Shown: positions 8,252 through 17,069 of the stretch, one piece after another
Position numbering within the stretch: the stretch's first letter is position 1
How the letters are laid out: every line of letters starts with the position of its first letter
Origin: Acidilobus sp. 7A
GTDB lineage: Archaea; Thermoproteota; Thermoprotei_A; Sulfolobales; Acidilobaceae
Length of the DNA stretch: 64,000 nucleotides
Assembly (NCBI RefSeq): GCF_003431325.1
Contig: NZ_CP010515.1
Coordinates: 1,116,001 to 1,180,000 of the forward strand
Reading direction: 5' to 3'
Notes under the pieces: generated by a model
The model's database searches: none
What the model saw: only the letters and a program-made list of their open reading frames with translations
Told to the model about the DNA's origin: nothing
Position numbers and translations under genes: made by a program

Positions 8252-8998
8252 TCAACTTCCTATCCACTTAAAGCCGTAGGCCTCATAGGCTGCCTTGAGC
8301 TCATCCCCTGAGCTCACGAGGACCCTGTACGCTTCCCTGGCCCCCTCACTGGCACCGGCGAGAAGCGCGAAGGCCAGCCTTCCCCTGAGCTCCGGCTGTG
8401 GCACCACGTAGTTGAAGCCCCAGTACTTGGCCTCGGATATCCACATAACGCCGGCGTCAACAGCGTTGCCGTAAAGCATCGGCGGTATCTCCCTGTGATG
8501 AACCCTTGTTATAAAGGAGCGCGATGCCAAGTATTCGTAAGATCCGCAGGAGCCCTGTATGACGTCCCTGACCTGGGCCCCTATGCCCTCCGTTATGGGG
8601 TTAGGTATGGCAAGCCTTGGAATCTCCTTGATGTCACACCATGAGCTGACGCTTGGCCTAGCTTCCCTGTAGGCCAACACTATAGTGTCCTCAACGTAAT
8701 CGTACCTCTCCTCAACCTGCAGGCCGTCCAGGAGGGCTGGGGGCAACGACACTACCTGAGGCCTGGCAGAGAAGGTAAGCGTCCCCACCCTCAGCGGGGC
8801 TCCGAGCGCCCTCTGCCTCACTATTCCAGGCGGTATCGTCTCTACGTAAGCCCTTATGCCGTTCCTCAGTAGGATGTCAATGATCTTGTTGACTAGGAAC
8901 CACTGGTTGCCAGCGAAAGACATGGAGACGCCGTCAGTATAGCCATGTATGTCGGAGAGAGAGTCATAAGGAGGCAGCGTGAGTTCCACGGCCTCCAT
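8252..8998 (-). CDS. Substrate-binding-protein-like domain without signal peptide (ModA/TupA-like)
   Basis: 248 residues resembling molybdate/tungstate-type periplasmic binding proteins: LAIPNPITEGIGAQVRDVI, YGNAVDAGVMWISEAKYWG and the C-terminal helices (FALLAGASEGAREAY) fit the second lobe of that fold. There is no signal peptide or lipobox: ATG 8998 lies 27 bp after the minus-strand box TTGCTAAAAGG (about 9019-9029), so the mRNA is leaderless and nothing is missing upstream. No permease or ATPase gene is nearby. It may bind an oxyanion or small ligand inside the cell. The ligand is inference. Confidence 0.6.
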   Translation of the reverse strand: MEAVELTLPPYDSLSDIHGYTDGVSMSFAGNQWFLVNKIIDILLRNGIRAYVETIPPGIVRQRALGAPLRVGTLTFSARPQVVSLPPALLDGLQVEERYDYVEDTIVLAYREARPSVSSWCDIKEIPRLAIPNPITEGIGAQVRDVIQGSCGSYEYLASRSFITRVHHREIPPMLYGNAVDAGVMWISEAKYWGFNYVVPQPELRGRLAFALLAGASEGAREAYRVLVSSGDELKAAYEAYGFKWIGS

Positions 8999-9055
8999 GG
9001 TTGGTCATAGGTGTCCTGTGACCTTTTAGCAAAAGAGCTTTCGCTTATACTCTAG

Positions 9056-9445
9056 CTAAACTACTTCAAGCGTCACCTCCTCAGGCAGGCCGCTGGATAA
9101 AACCCATGCCCTTACACTGCTCCTTGAAGCTATTATCCACGGTAGCGGCCATAGTCTCATGCCCTCTAGGTCCATCTGACTCGGCGCCGCGTCCCCGTCT
9201 GGATGAGTGTGGTAAAGTGCTACAACGTCTATGTGAAGGTTCTCGGCGGCTTTGTAGGCCGCCACTATGTCGAGAGGGTTGGCCAGGAACTCAACCGGCG
9301 ACCTGAGCAGGTTCTCAGCAGGCATGAGCGCTATTATCCTGTTGCCGATGCCTAGGCACAGGCCGCTCTCCTCCTGGAGACCCCTAGCTAGCCTTAGTAG
9401 GTGCTCAAGGAGCCCCCTGCCTATTATAAGCTCCTGAGGGCTCAG
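9056..9445 (-). CDS. JAMM/MPN-domain metallohydrolase, apparently with a CTG start
   Basis: 129 residues of JAB1/MPN/Mov34 type. The zinc motif is clear: ALYHTHPDGDAAPSQMD carries His-x-His, the Ser and the Asp, and the upstream Glu is in LQEESGLCLG. Archaeal relatives act as deubiquitinase-like isopeptidases or on small modifiers. The first ATG (9325) would remove the strand with that Glu. Upstream there is no in-frame ATG, GTG or TTG before unrelated sequence, but CTG 9445 lies 6 nt after GGTGAG (9457-9452) and forms a CTGA overlap with the stop of the phosphodiesterase gene, the same 4-nt arrangement used by other pairs here. Confidence 0.75.
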   Translation of the reverse strand: MSPQELIIGRGLLEHLLRLARGLQEESGLCLGIGNRIIALMPAENLLRSPVEFLANPLDIVAAYKAAENLHIDVVALYHTHPDGDAAPSQMDLEGMRLWPLPWIIASRSSVRAWVLSSGLPEEVTLEVV

Positions 9446-9951
9446 CTCAACCTCACCAGCTTGGCAGCCATAGTATCTGTGTCCACGAGGGCCATCGTTG
9501 GGCCGCCCAGGAAGGAAGCCAGCGGGCCCGGGTTTAGGATCAGCACCCCCTTCACGTACGTGAGCTCGGCCTGGTGGGTGTGGCCGTAGAGGACAGCGTC
9601 GTACCTGCCTGACTCGGCGAGAGCATGAGCTATCTCAACGGTCCCCTCAGCCGGCCCGTGGCCGTGCATCAGGAGCAGCCTCCTCCCCCCAGCGCTTATG
9701 ACTCTCGGCCACCTGCCTATGTTACCGTCCATCGACCTGGCCACCTCACCCAGCATCTCGAACTCCCCGTCATTGTTGCCAAAGACGGCCTCAACCCTCG
9801 CGCCGGCCTGGCCAAGCTCCTTAAGGGTGAACGGCGATATTATGTCGCCGAGGTGTATTATCATCTTCACACCAAGGGACTTAGCCCTGAAGGCTGCCAG
9901 CCTGACAGAGTTGACGTCATCGTGTGAGTCACTAACAACGGCGACTAACAA
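9442..9951 (-). CDS. YfcE/MJ0936-type metallophosphoesterase
   Basis: 169-residue calcineurin-like phosphodiesterase with the full motif series: SDSHDD (Asp-x-His), HLGDII (Gly-Asp), FGNNDGE (Gly-Asn-Asn-Asp), MHGHG and YGHTHQAEL. The small YfcE/MJ0936 family hydrolyses phosphodiesters with two metal ions, in vitro often bis-pNPP or cyclic nucleotides; the natural substrate is unknown. Starts at TTG 9951 and overlaps the JAMM gene at its stop codon, so the two are co-translated. Confidence 0.88.
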   Translation of the reverse strand: MLVAVVSDSHDDVNSVRLAAFRAKSLGVKMIIHLGDIISPFTLKELGQAGARVEAVFGNNDGEFEMLGEVARSMDGNIGRWPRVISAGGRRLLLMHGHGPAEGTVEIAHALAESGRYDAVLYGHTHQAELTYVKGVLILNPGPLASFLGGPTMALVDTDTMAAKLVRLS

Positions 9952-9993
9952 GGCGCTGCCCCTACCGGAGGACGCTGCTGGCCCTTATTTCGC

Positions 9994-11127
9994 TCACGGC
10001 AGCCTCACCGGGGCTAACGTTATGAGGCTCAGTATGAGTAGCAGCGTCGCCAGCTCCACGGCCGCTGATGCGTCACGGCCTGCCTTGCCCGCGAGGCCGG
10101 TAAGCGCGTCCCTGAGCATCTGTCCCCCGTCGCTCTCTATGCCAAAGCCTGGCAGCGGGAAGGCGAAGGGGGCGGCGTTTATCAGGGCCAGGCCCATGTT
10201 AACTACGTATAGGGCCGTTGTGAGCTCGACCAGCCACCCCATTTTATAGACAGGCGTCACCTCAATGCCCAGGTGGCTGACGCCAACAGGCTTGAAGACG
10301 GCAATAGACCTCTCGACGCCCCTGTACAGGACCGTTAGCGTCACGTTGACGGCAGTGGCGTTGTTCTCAGCCCCAACGGACTTAAGCACCTGAAGGCCCT
10401 GCGTCAGGGTCCTCACGGGGATTCCGTCTATAGCTGCTATCTTCATGCCAGGGACCAGGCCGGCCGCGTAGGCCGGGCTGTTAGGGCTCACGGACACTAT
10501 GGTCATGCCAGAGGCCAGCAATGGTGTCACTGCTGCAAGCACATAACCGAAGAGGAAGCCAAGAGCCACATTAGATGCTATGCCGGCCGCGTATATCATA
10601 ACCCTTGACCTCAGCGGGGCCGACTTCAGAAGCCCCTCCTCTGGCTCCACGAAGGCCGCTGGCACGAAGGCCATCAACAGGAAGCCTGCGTCCTTGACCG
10701 GGACCCCAAGGGCCCTCGAGACTACAGCGTGAGAGAGCTCGTGAACTACTACCGCGACCCCTATAGCTATGAGTATGAACATGAACTCGCCTAAGCTGAC
10801 GGTGACGCCAGGTATAATTGGGACGAAGCCCTCCTGTGCCGCCTGGCTGGAGCCAACCACGTACCTCTGAAGAAAGAGGGTGCCGCTGACAAAGTAGAAG
10901 TATGCCATTGCGAAGGCCGCTGCCGCCAAAGAGGCGACGCCGTAGACCTTTGCAAGCTTTGCCTTAGCCCCAGGCGGCAGGGGGCCTCTGGCGTAGCCCA
11001 GCCTGTAGATCAGTAGGAACGGGTAGAGCGTCAGCCCCTTGACGCTCCTGCGCCTCAGTAAAATGTAGACGAGAAGCCAAGCAGCTATGAAGGCCGTGGC
11101 TGCAGCCGTGAGGCCTAAGTAGCTCAT
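9994..11127 (-). CDS. Site-2 protease family (M50) intramembrane metalloprotease with PDZ domain
   Basis: 377-residue polytopic protein. The zinc-binding HELSH sits in a membrane helix ([18 protein letters not shown]), the third metal ligand Asp in ESDGGQM near the C-terminus after an [11 protein letters not shown] loop, and a PDZ domain (about residues 205-265, ending before another helix pair) lies between. Such enzymes cut membrane-bound regulators within the bilayer. ATG 11127 overlaps the stop of ahcY by four bases (ATGA), a translational coupling with no obvious biochemical link. Confidence 0.9.
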   Translation of the reverse strand: MSYLGLTAAATAFIAAWLLVYILLRRRSVKGLTLYPFLLIYRLGYARGPLPPGAKAKLAKVYGVASLAAAAFAMAYFYFVSGTLFLQRYVVGSSQAAQEGFVPIIPGVTVSLGEFMFILIAIGVAVVVHELSHAVVSRALGVPVKDAGFLLMAFVPAAFVEPEEGLLKSAPLRSRVMIYAAGIASNVALGFLFGYVLAAVTPLLASGMTIVSVSPNSPAYAAGLVPGMKIAAIDGIPVRTLTQGLQVLKSVGAENNATAVNVTLTVLYRGVERSIAVFKPVGVSHLGIEVTPVYKMGWLVELTTALYVVNMGLALINAAPFAFPLPGFGIESDGGQMLRDALTGLAGKAGRDASAAVELATLLLILSLITLAPVRLP

Positions 11128-12368
11128 CTCCAGCTCCTCAGGTACTTCACCTGCTCCGGCGTGAGTTCATCTATATTTATGTCCATAGTCCTCAGCTTGA
11201 GCCTGGCGACCTCCTGGTCCTGCTCAAGCGGCACGTCATAGACCTTCGGCTGCAGTCTGCCCCTGTTGTTAACGTGGTAGAGCACCGCCAGCGCCTGGTT
11301 GGCAAAGCTCATATCCATGACCTCGCTCGGGTGACCCTCGGCGGCGACCAGGTTGACAAGGCGGCCCTCCGCAAGCAAATAGACCCTCCTGCCGTTTGTG
11401 AGCGTGTACTCCACCGTGTTGGGCCTTATCTCCCTCTTTGACTTAGCTATGGACTCAAGGTCCTGCACGCTCACCTCGACGTTGAAGTGGCCGGCGTTTG
11501 CAAGAATGGCGCCGTCCTTCATGACAAGTATGTGCTCCCTCCTCACCACGTTTATGTCGCCCGTGGCAGTTATGAATACGTCACCTATGGGCGCGGCCTC
11601 GGCCATACTCATAACGTCGAAGCCGTCCATCAGCGCCTCGAGGGCCCTGATGGGGTCAACCTCAGTGACTATGACCCTGGCTCCCATGCCTCTGGCCCTC
11701 ATTGCTATGCCCCTCCCCACCCAGCCGTAGCCCGCCACCACGACCCTCTTGCCTGCCAGGAGCACGTTGGTGGCCCTCAGTATGCCGTCTATGGTGCTCT
11801 GCCCCGTCCCGTACCTGTTGTCGAAGAGGTACTTGGTGAGGGCGTTGTTGACCGCTACAACAGGGTAGAGGAGCCTGCCGCTGGCCTCAAGGGCCTTCAG
11901 CCTTATGACCCCGGTGGTAGTCTCCTCGTTGCCACCTATCACATTTTTGCCGACGCTCGGCATCTCCTCGTGTATGGTCACGTGCAAGTCAGCCCCGTCG
12001 TCTACCACTATGTCTGGCGAGGCCCTGGCGGCGTCGCGTATTGCGCCAAAGTACTCCTGCTCGTTCATGCCCCTCCAGGCCTTAACCGTTACTCCCCCCT
12101 CTGCAATCGCCGCCGCCACGTCGTCCTGGGTGGACAGGGGGTTGCTCGGGGCAAGGAATATCTCCGCCCCCCATGCCCTTAAGGTCTCTATCAGGACGGC
12201 GGTCTCCTTGGTCACATGAAGCGCCGCGGAGATCCTGTAGCCCTTTAATGGCCTGGAGTCCTGGTACTTCTTCCTCAGCTCCATGAGGACAGGCATGTGG
12301 GCCTCGGCCCACTCTATCTTAAGCCTCCCCTCCTTTGAAAGCGAGAGGTCCTTGACCTTAGCCTCCAC
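11124..12368 (-). CDS. ahcY: S-adenosylhomocysteine hydrolase (adenosylhomocysteinase)
   Basis: Splits S-adenosylhomocysteine into adenosine and homocysteine using bound NAD. 414 residues, the length of archaeal enzymes. Visible: [22 protein letters not shown], the Lys/Asp active-site pair in [15 protein letters not shown], and the Rossmann [19 protein letters not shown]. The C-terminal ends in the usual [12 protein letters not shown]. It stands at the head of a minus-strand unit with the site-2 protease. Confidence 0.95.
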   Translation of the reverse strand: MEAKVKDLSLSKEGRLKIEWAEAHMPVLMELRKKYQDSRPLKGYRISAALHVTKETAVLIETLRAWGAEIFLAPSNPLSTQDDVAAAIAEGGVTVKAWRGMNEQEYFGAIRDAARASPDIVVDDGADLHVTIHEEMPSVGKNVIGGNEETTTGVIRLKALEASGRLLYPVVAVNNALTKYLFDNRYGTGQSTIDGILRATNVLLAGKRVVVAGYGWVGRGIAMRARGMGARVIVTEVDPIRALEALMDGFDVMSMAEAAPIGDVFITATGDINVVRREHILVMKDGAILANAGHFNVEVSVQDLESIAKSKREIRPNTVEYTLTNGRRVYLLAEGRLVNLVAAEGHPSEVMDMSFANQALAVLYHVNNRGRLQPKVYDVPLEQDQEVARLKLRTMDINIDELTPEQVKYLRSWR

Positions 12369-12428
12369 TGAGCTTCCCCCGCAGGAAAAGCTGCCTCACG
12401 TTAAAATATGCGCGGGGGCCGCAACCGC

Positions 12429-13730
12429 TCAGCGGGTGAACGGCTCCTTACCAGCGTAGACTGCCAGCGGGCCGAGGGAGTCTTCTATCTCCAGGAGCCT
12501 GTTGTACTTGGCCAGCCTCTCGCTCCTCGCTGGGGCCCCTGTCTTTATGAGTCCCGCCCCGACTGCCACGGCCAGGTCAGCTATGAATGGGTCCTCCGTG
12601 TCGCCGCTCCTGTGGCTTATCACTGGCCTTACGCCGGCGTTCCTGGCCATCCTCACATAGTCCAGGGTCTCGGTCAGCGTGCCCACCTGGTTCACCTTGA
12701 CCAGGGCCCCGTTGGTTGCCTTAGCCTCTATGCCCCTCTTCAGGTACTTGACGTTAGTGGCGTAGAGGTCATCGCCAACTATGAGGACCCTCGAGCCAAG
12801 CTTAGCCGTTATCTCTGTGAAGTGCTGAAGGTCGTCCTCATGGAACGGGTCCTCGAGGTAAGCTATGCTGAACTCGTCAACTAGCTGGGAGTAGAGCTCC
12901 AGCAGCTCCCCGGGCTCGTATAGCTTGCCGTCGACCCTGTAAGCCTTCTTCTCAGGATCGTAGAACTCAGAGGAGGCGGCGTCAAGGCCTAGGAGGAAGT
13001 CAGAGCCCAGCTCGTAGCCGGCTGACTTTATAGCTGCCCTGAGGGCCTCAAGGGCCTCCCTGACCTCCTTCATAGGCGGGGCGTAGCCGCCCTCGTCACC
13101 CACGTTGGTTGAAGTCTTGCCATACTTGTCCGTCAGGTAGGACTTGAGCGACTTGTAGACCTCAACTGCCATCCTCATGGCCTCTGCAAACGAGGCGGCG
13201 CCAGCGGGTATCATTATAAACTCCTGGAACGCCAGGTCATTGCCAGCGTGGACGCCGCCGTTTATCACGTTCATGAGCGGCGTCGGAAGCACCTTGGCCC
13301 CAGGGCCACCCAGGTACTCGTAGAGCTCAACGCCAGAGGAAGCGGCCGCAGCCTTCGCCACTGCTATGCTTGTGGCAGTGGTCACGTTGCCCCCGAGCCT
13401 CGACTTGTTGGGGGTGCCGTCAATCTCTATCATAACGCCGTCTATAAGGGCCTGCCTCCTTGAGTCAAGCCCTATGAGCCTTGGGGAGAGCAGCGTGTTG
13501 ACATTTGAGAGCGCCTGTCCAACCCCCATGCCGCCCCAGCCCCTGCCCCCGTCCCTCTTCTCAATGGCCTCCTTGGTGCTCTTGCTGGCCCCGCTGGGCG
13601 CTATCCCAACCCCGACGCCACCCTTTGTCTTCACTATCACCTTAACAGTTGGGTTGCCCCTGGAGTCAAGCGCCAGGACGCCGTGAACATATGATATTAT
13701 AAAGTCCTCATCCCCTGCCACGCCTCTCAC
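12429..13730 (-). CDS. eno: Enolase
   Basis: Interconverts 2-phosphoglycerate and phosphoenolpyruvate in glycolysis and gluconeogenesis. 433 residues; metal and catalytic elements are in place: VINGGVHAGND, GDEGGYAP, LGLDAASSEF (Asp), YLEDPFHEDD (Glu), VGDDLYATN (Asp), VKVNQVGTLTET (Lys) and the HRSGDTEDPFIADL loop. GTG 13730 is preceded on the minus strand by a TTATTTTTAA box near 13755-13766. A second in-frame GTG lies nine bases downstream. Confidence 0.96.
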   Translation of the reverse strand: MRGVAGDEDFIISYVHGVLALDSRGNPTVKVIVKTKGGVGVGIAPSGASKSTKEAIEKRDGGRGWGGMGVGQALSNVNTLLSPRLIGLDSRRQALIDGVMIEIDGTPNKSRLGGNVTTATSIAVAKAAAASSGVELYEYLGGPGAKVLPTPLMNVINGGVHAGNDLAFQEFIMIPAGAASFAEAMRMAVEVYKSLKSYLTDKYGKTSTNVGDEGGYAPPMKEVREALEALRAAIKSAGYELGSDFLLGLDAASSEFYDPEKKAYRVDGKLYEPGELLELYSQLVDEFSIAYLEDPFHEDDLQHFTEITAKLGSRVLIVGDDLYATNVKYLKRGIEAKATNGALVKVNQVGTLTETLDYVRMARNAGVRPVISHRSGDTEDPFIADLAVAVGAGLIKTGAPARSERLAKYNRLLEIEDSLGPLAVYAGKEPFTR

Positions 13731-13934
13731 CGCAGTAAGGGGAAACCGGTGACATTAAAAATAACGAGGCCTTATACCTAGGCTAAGTTAATGTGACATC
13801 GTAAACGTGAAGACTTTCACAGTTTGGTCTTCCAGGGCGCCAAGGACTATTAATTGGTTGAAGACTTGCAGGGAGGCCTCCCGAGAGCATCAGGTATTTT
13901 AGCATGCTGTCCACAGGAGAGGCTGGGACGAGAC

Positions 13935-14264
13935 TTGCCAAGGAAGTCAAAGGATAAGTCGAACGATCCCTTCACGTGCCCCGTGTGCGGTGTCAGGGTG
14001 TCGGCTCCAGAGAGGACGTGGACCCTGGTCTCCCCGATACCCGATAGGGAGGGAAGAGTAACGATAACTATCATGGGGGCCTTTAGGTGCCCCAACGGTC
14101 ACACCTGGAAGGCTGTCATAAAGAAGTTCAAGAGCGGCGAGGAAGCCCAGGGTGAGGTGGAGCAGCCAGCCGAGAAGGAGGAGGGCGAGGTCATAACACT
14201 TGACATTTCCGACATCCAGAACTTCAACGATGAGGAACCACGCGACGAGGAAGAGGAGGGCTGA
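13935..14264 (+). CDS. Zinc-binding protein with acidic tail, crenarchaeal, function unknown
   Basis: 109 residues from TTG 13935. A short basic start (PRKSKDKS) leads to a compact domain with FTCPVCGVRV and later FRCPNGHTW, which could hold one zinc with three Cys and a His. Between them lies a beta-rich stretch around GRVTITIMGAF. The last 45 residues are strongly acidic (Glu/Asp runs). The layout, small zinc domain plus acidic tail, suggests a nucleic-acid or transcription-associated factor, but I cannot name it. The frame is open from TTG 13854, yet the TATA-like GTATTTTAG (about 13892-13900) points to the later start. Confidence 0.6.
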   Translation: MPRKSKDKSNDPFTCPVCGVRVSAPERTWTLVSPIPDREGRVTITIMGAFRCPNGHTWKAVIKKFKSGEEAQGEVEQPAEKEEGEVITLDISDIQNFNDEEPRDEEEEG

Positions 14265-14428
14265 GCCAGCGGTCTGCTGTCCTTTTCCGACGTTCAAGTA
14301 ACCCTTTCCTTCAAGTCAGGCCCTCGCTGAGCGCCATCAAAACTCTTGCATGTGATTACGTTGAAATTGATCTGTTCGGGTATCAACAACACTTATAACT
14401 TATTAAGGCGAAGGAGGCTGCACTGGCG

Positions 14429-14773
14429 GTGGTCGTACTGGCCACGCTATTAGTCCTGGTGACAGCCCCGAAGGGTGATGGAAATAGGATAGCTTCCGAG
14501 CTGCTAAAGGAGAGGGTCGCAGCCTGCGTTAACGTTGTAAGCGGCGTTCGTAGCTCTTATTGGTGGGAGAACAGGATAGAGGAGGCCGACGAGGACCTGC
14601 TTCTCATAAAGACCGCCGAGGCCGTCTACCCAAGGCTTGAGGAAGTCATAAGAAGGGTGCACCCTTACAAGGTCCCTGAGGTGCTTGCGCTGAGGGTTGA
14701 GAGGGGCCTGGCAGAATACATTTCCTGGGTTGAAGGCTCAGTTTCGCCGAGGTCCCAGGAATCCAAGGCTTGA
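14429..14773 (+). CDS. cutA: CutA1-type divalent-ion tolerance protein
   Basis: 114 residues matching the trimeric CutA1 family: VLVTAPKGDGNRIASELLKERVAACVN at the N-terminus (in two parts: the APKGDG loop and the AACVNVV strand), SSYWWENRIEE, and HPYKVPEVLAL. CutA binds copper and other divalent metals and is unusually heat stable; its cellular role is unclear. GTG 14429 follows the strong box CTTATAAC (14391-14398) by about 33 bp. The C-terminal PRSQESKA extends slightly past the usual end. Confidence 0.9.
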   Translation: MVVLATLLVLVTAPKGDGNRIASELLKERVAACVNVVSGVRSSYWWENRIEEADEDLLLIKTAEAVYPRLEEVIRRVHPYKVPEVLALRVERGLAEYISWVEGSVSPRSQESKA

Positions 14774-14853
14774 GCTAAGTCTCCTGTGACCTTATAGCTA
14801 TCAAAGCGCCAAACCATAAACGACTAGGCCGGCACGGGGGCAACGGTGACCGC

Positions 14854-15180
14854 ATGTCAAGGAGAGGCCTGCAGCTGGTGGAAGCTACAATAGTCGACCA
14901 CGTTGCAAGGATAGCGAGCGGCCTCGAGAGCCCTGACAGCGTTGACCTTAGCATGCTGTCTGGCCACTACACGGAGGCCGTGAGGCTCGTGGGGCTCAGG
15001 CTCAGGAAGGTTAAGGATGGAGTCCTCGTGTGTGCCCTCTGCGACGAGCGCAGGGGCACGTTCACTCCTCGGGGGTATTACTTTCATCTTGTTCGCTCTC
15101 ACTACCCTGAGATTCTTGATCTTGTGAGACGGGAGGCCTCAAGGATAGCAGGAGCCTCGAGAGCCTCGGGCCCCTTATGA
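14854..15180 (+). CDS. Small C2H2-like zinc-finger protein, unknown function
   Basis: 108 residues. A helical N-terminal part is followed by a finger-like motif: VCALCDERRG...YYFHLVRSHYPE, that is Cys-x2-Cys, 16 residues, His-x4-His, like the short C2H2 fingers of archaeal DNA- or RNA-binding proteins. ATG 14854 has an upstream GGGGGCAACGGTGA stretch containing GGTGA. Its last 119 bp overlap the 3' end of the opposing gene, an unusually long tail-to-tail overlap. Confidence 0.65.
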   Translation: MSRRGLQLVEATIVDHVARIASGLESPDSVDLSMLSGHYTEAVRLVGLRLRKVKDGVLVCALCDERRGTFTPRGYYFHLVRSHYPEILDLVRREASRIAGASRASGPL

Positions 15181-15637
15181 CCCTCACGCCGTCCTCCAGC
15201 TGAAGGACCACGTACTCTACGTCATCTTCAGCCTTCAGCGGGCCGTCGAAGACGTACGTGTCTGGGGGCGCGTCGTACCACTCAAGCGAGCTCAGGTTAA
15301 GCCTGGCCATGCCCTCGGACTGAACAGAGGACAGAGTGCCTGTCCTTATGACCGCAAGCCTAAGGAGCTTCTTGGGCGTGTGACTAAGTTGCCTGGTGGC
15401 GGTCCTGTCCCTGACGCCCTCCCCTATTACATACTTGGTCTCAGGCGACTCGCCAGTTATTATGGCGAAGTCCCCCTTCCTCTCCCTCATAAGCCTTTCA
15501 GCCTCGCTGAGCATTGCATCTAGCACGGGCCCCTTGACGTCCATTACATCATCAGCCACTGGATTCATGACCTCAAGCTCTACAGGTCCTATGGTCAGCG
15601 TCCTCCTCTTGAACCACCTCACCTGGAGCTTTGTCAT
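15062..15637 (-). CDS. Conserved protein of unknown function with acidic tail
   Basis: 191 residues from ATG 15637. N-terminal beta-rich part (VRWFKRRTLTIGPVELEV), a central region with SEAERLMRERKGDFAIITG and RQLSHTPKKLLRLAVIR, and a disordered Ser/Gln/Glu-rich tail (about the last 30 residues) that lies antisense to the zinc-finger gene. No domain recognised. A TATA-like ATTAAATAC near 15669 on the minus strand fits an independent promoter. Confidence 0.6.
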   Translation of the reverse strand: MTKLQVRWFKRRTLTIGPVELEVMNPVADDVMDVKGPVLDAMLSEAERLMRERKGDFAIITGESPETKYVIGEGVRDRTATRQLSHTPKKLLRLAVIRTGTLSSVQSEGMARLNLSSLEWYDAPPDTYVFDGPLKAEDDVEYVVLQLEDGVRVIRGPRLSRLLLSLRPPVSQDQESQGSESEQDESNTPEE

Positions 15638-15768
15638 TGGTCTCCCTCGCTAATTAGTGGCTTCAAAGTATTTAATAGGTATCAGCGTGCTTTTACAACT
15701 GTTAAATACATCAGTTATTCCTTTCTGTATCTTCATCCCTTATAATTTCTAACAGTACTAATTTATAA

Positions 15769-17001
15769 ATGGTGTCCAGGGCTATGTCGAACGAGCCCCC
15801 AGCGCTTGGGCTTAAGCAGGAGATGTACATAATAAAGGGCGAGAGCGCCTTCACCTACCTCCCCATAATCAGGGAGCTCGAGACCAGGGGCGTTAAAGTC
15901 ATAAGCTTTGGCATAGGCCAGCCTGACTTTCCAACGCCTGCCCACATAAGGGAGGCCGCCAAGGACGCCCTTGACCAGGGCTTCACCGGCTACACGGAGA
16001 CAGCGGGCATACCTGAGCTCAGGGAGGCCATAGCTGACTACCTGAACAGCAGGTACGGCTCTGACGTCAAGCCTGATGAGATCATAGTGACCACTGGGAC
16101 CAAGACTGCCATATTCATGGCTGGCGCGGCCTACCTGAGGCCAGGCGACGAGGCCATAGTTATAGAGCCGGCCTACTACGCCTACTCCCAGATAACCAAG
16201 TTCTTTGGAGCAAAGCCTAAGGTCGTCACCATGGACTTTGAGCCTGGGAAGGGCTTCAGCCTGGACCTCGGCAAGGTTGAGGACGCCGTAACTGATAGGA
16301 CAAGGCTCCTCTTCCTCAACAACCCTAACAACCCGACAGGCCTTGTCCTGGGTCGTAAGCAGGTCGAGGAGCTGATGGACGTCGCTGCCAGGAAGGGAGT
16401 TGTGGTCGTAGCTGACGAGATTTACGATAACTTCGTATATGATGGTGACTTCGGGAGCACTATAAGTCACGCGGGCTGGAGGGACAACCTGATCTACATA
16501 AATGGCTTCTCCAAGACCTTCTCAATGACCGGCTGGAGGCTTGGCTACATAGTGGCCAGACGTGAGGTCGTCAACAGAATGCTGGACCTCGCCGTGTCAG
16601 TGTACAGCTGCGCCACCAGCATAGCCCAGAAGGCCGGCGTAGCCGCCCTGAGGGGCGACTGGTCGCCCGTGAGGTCAATGATAGACGAGTTTAAGAGGAG
16701 GAGGGATGCAATCTACAGCCTCCTTAAGGACGTCCCCGGCTTCGAGGCCTATAAGCCCCAGGGAGCCTTCTACATGTTCCCCAGGGTCTCAGGCCTTCTC
16801 AAGGCCGCTGGATTTAACACCACAGAGGAGCTCGTCAACAAGCTCCTCTACGAGAAGGGAGTTCTCGTGCTACCTGGAAACACCTTCTCCGAGAGCATGG
16901 GCAGGAACTTCGTTAGATTCAGCTTCGCCACGTCGCTTGATAACATAGTTGAGGGCGTGAAGAGGATAGCGGAGTTTGCAGATAAAGTCATGAGGAGGTA
17001 G
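15769..17001 (+). CDS. Class I/II PLP aminotransferase (aspartate aminotransferase type)
   Basis: 410 residues of the fold-type I aminotransferase family, subgroup I-gamma as in Sulfolobus and Thermus enzymes. Visible: GIGQPDFPTPAHIREAA, FTGYTETAGIPELREA, NNPNNPTG, VVADEIYDNFVYDG (Asp and Tyr that hold PLP), and the Schiff-base Lys in INGFSKTFSMTGWRLGY. Donor is probably aspartate or another acidic or aromatic amino acid. ATG 15769 lies about 25 bp after TTATAATTT (15740-15748), giving a leaderless start; a second box, TTTATAAAT, just before ATG 15769 would instead favour ATG 15784. Confidence 0.9.
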   Translation: MVSRAMSNEPPALGLKQEMYIIKGESAFTYLPIIRELETRGVKVISFGIGQPDFPTPAHIREAAKDALDQGFTGYTETAGIPELREAIADYLNSRYGSDVKPDEIIVTTGTKTAIFMAGAAYLRPGDEAIVIEPAYYAYSQITKFFGAKPKVVTMDFEPGKGFSLDLGKVEDAVTDRTRLLFLNNPNNPTGLVLGRKQVEELMDVAARKGVVVVADEIYDNFVYDGDFGSTISHAGWRDNLIYINGFSKTFSMTGWRLGYIVARREVVNRMLDLAVSVYSCATSIAQKAGVAALRGDWSPVRSMIDEFKRRRDAIYSLLKDVPGFEAYKPQGAFYMFPRVSGLLKAAGFNTTEELVNKLLYEKGVLVLPGNTFSESMGRNFVRFSFATSLDNIVEGVKRIAEFADKVMRR

Positions 17002-17069
17002 GATCACCCCAGCTATATTAAGGGGCTGTTTCTCTATTGACTAAAAGCCAGAAATTCTTATTATTTAGC

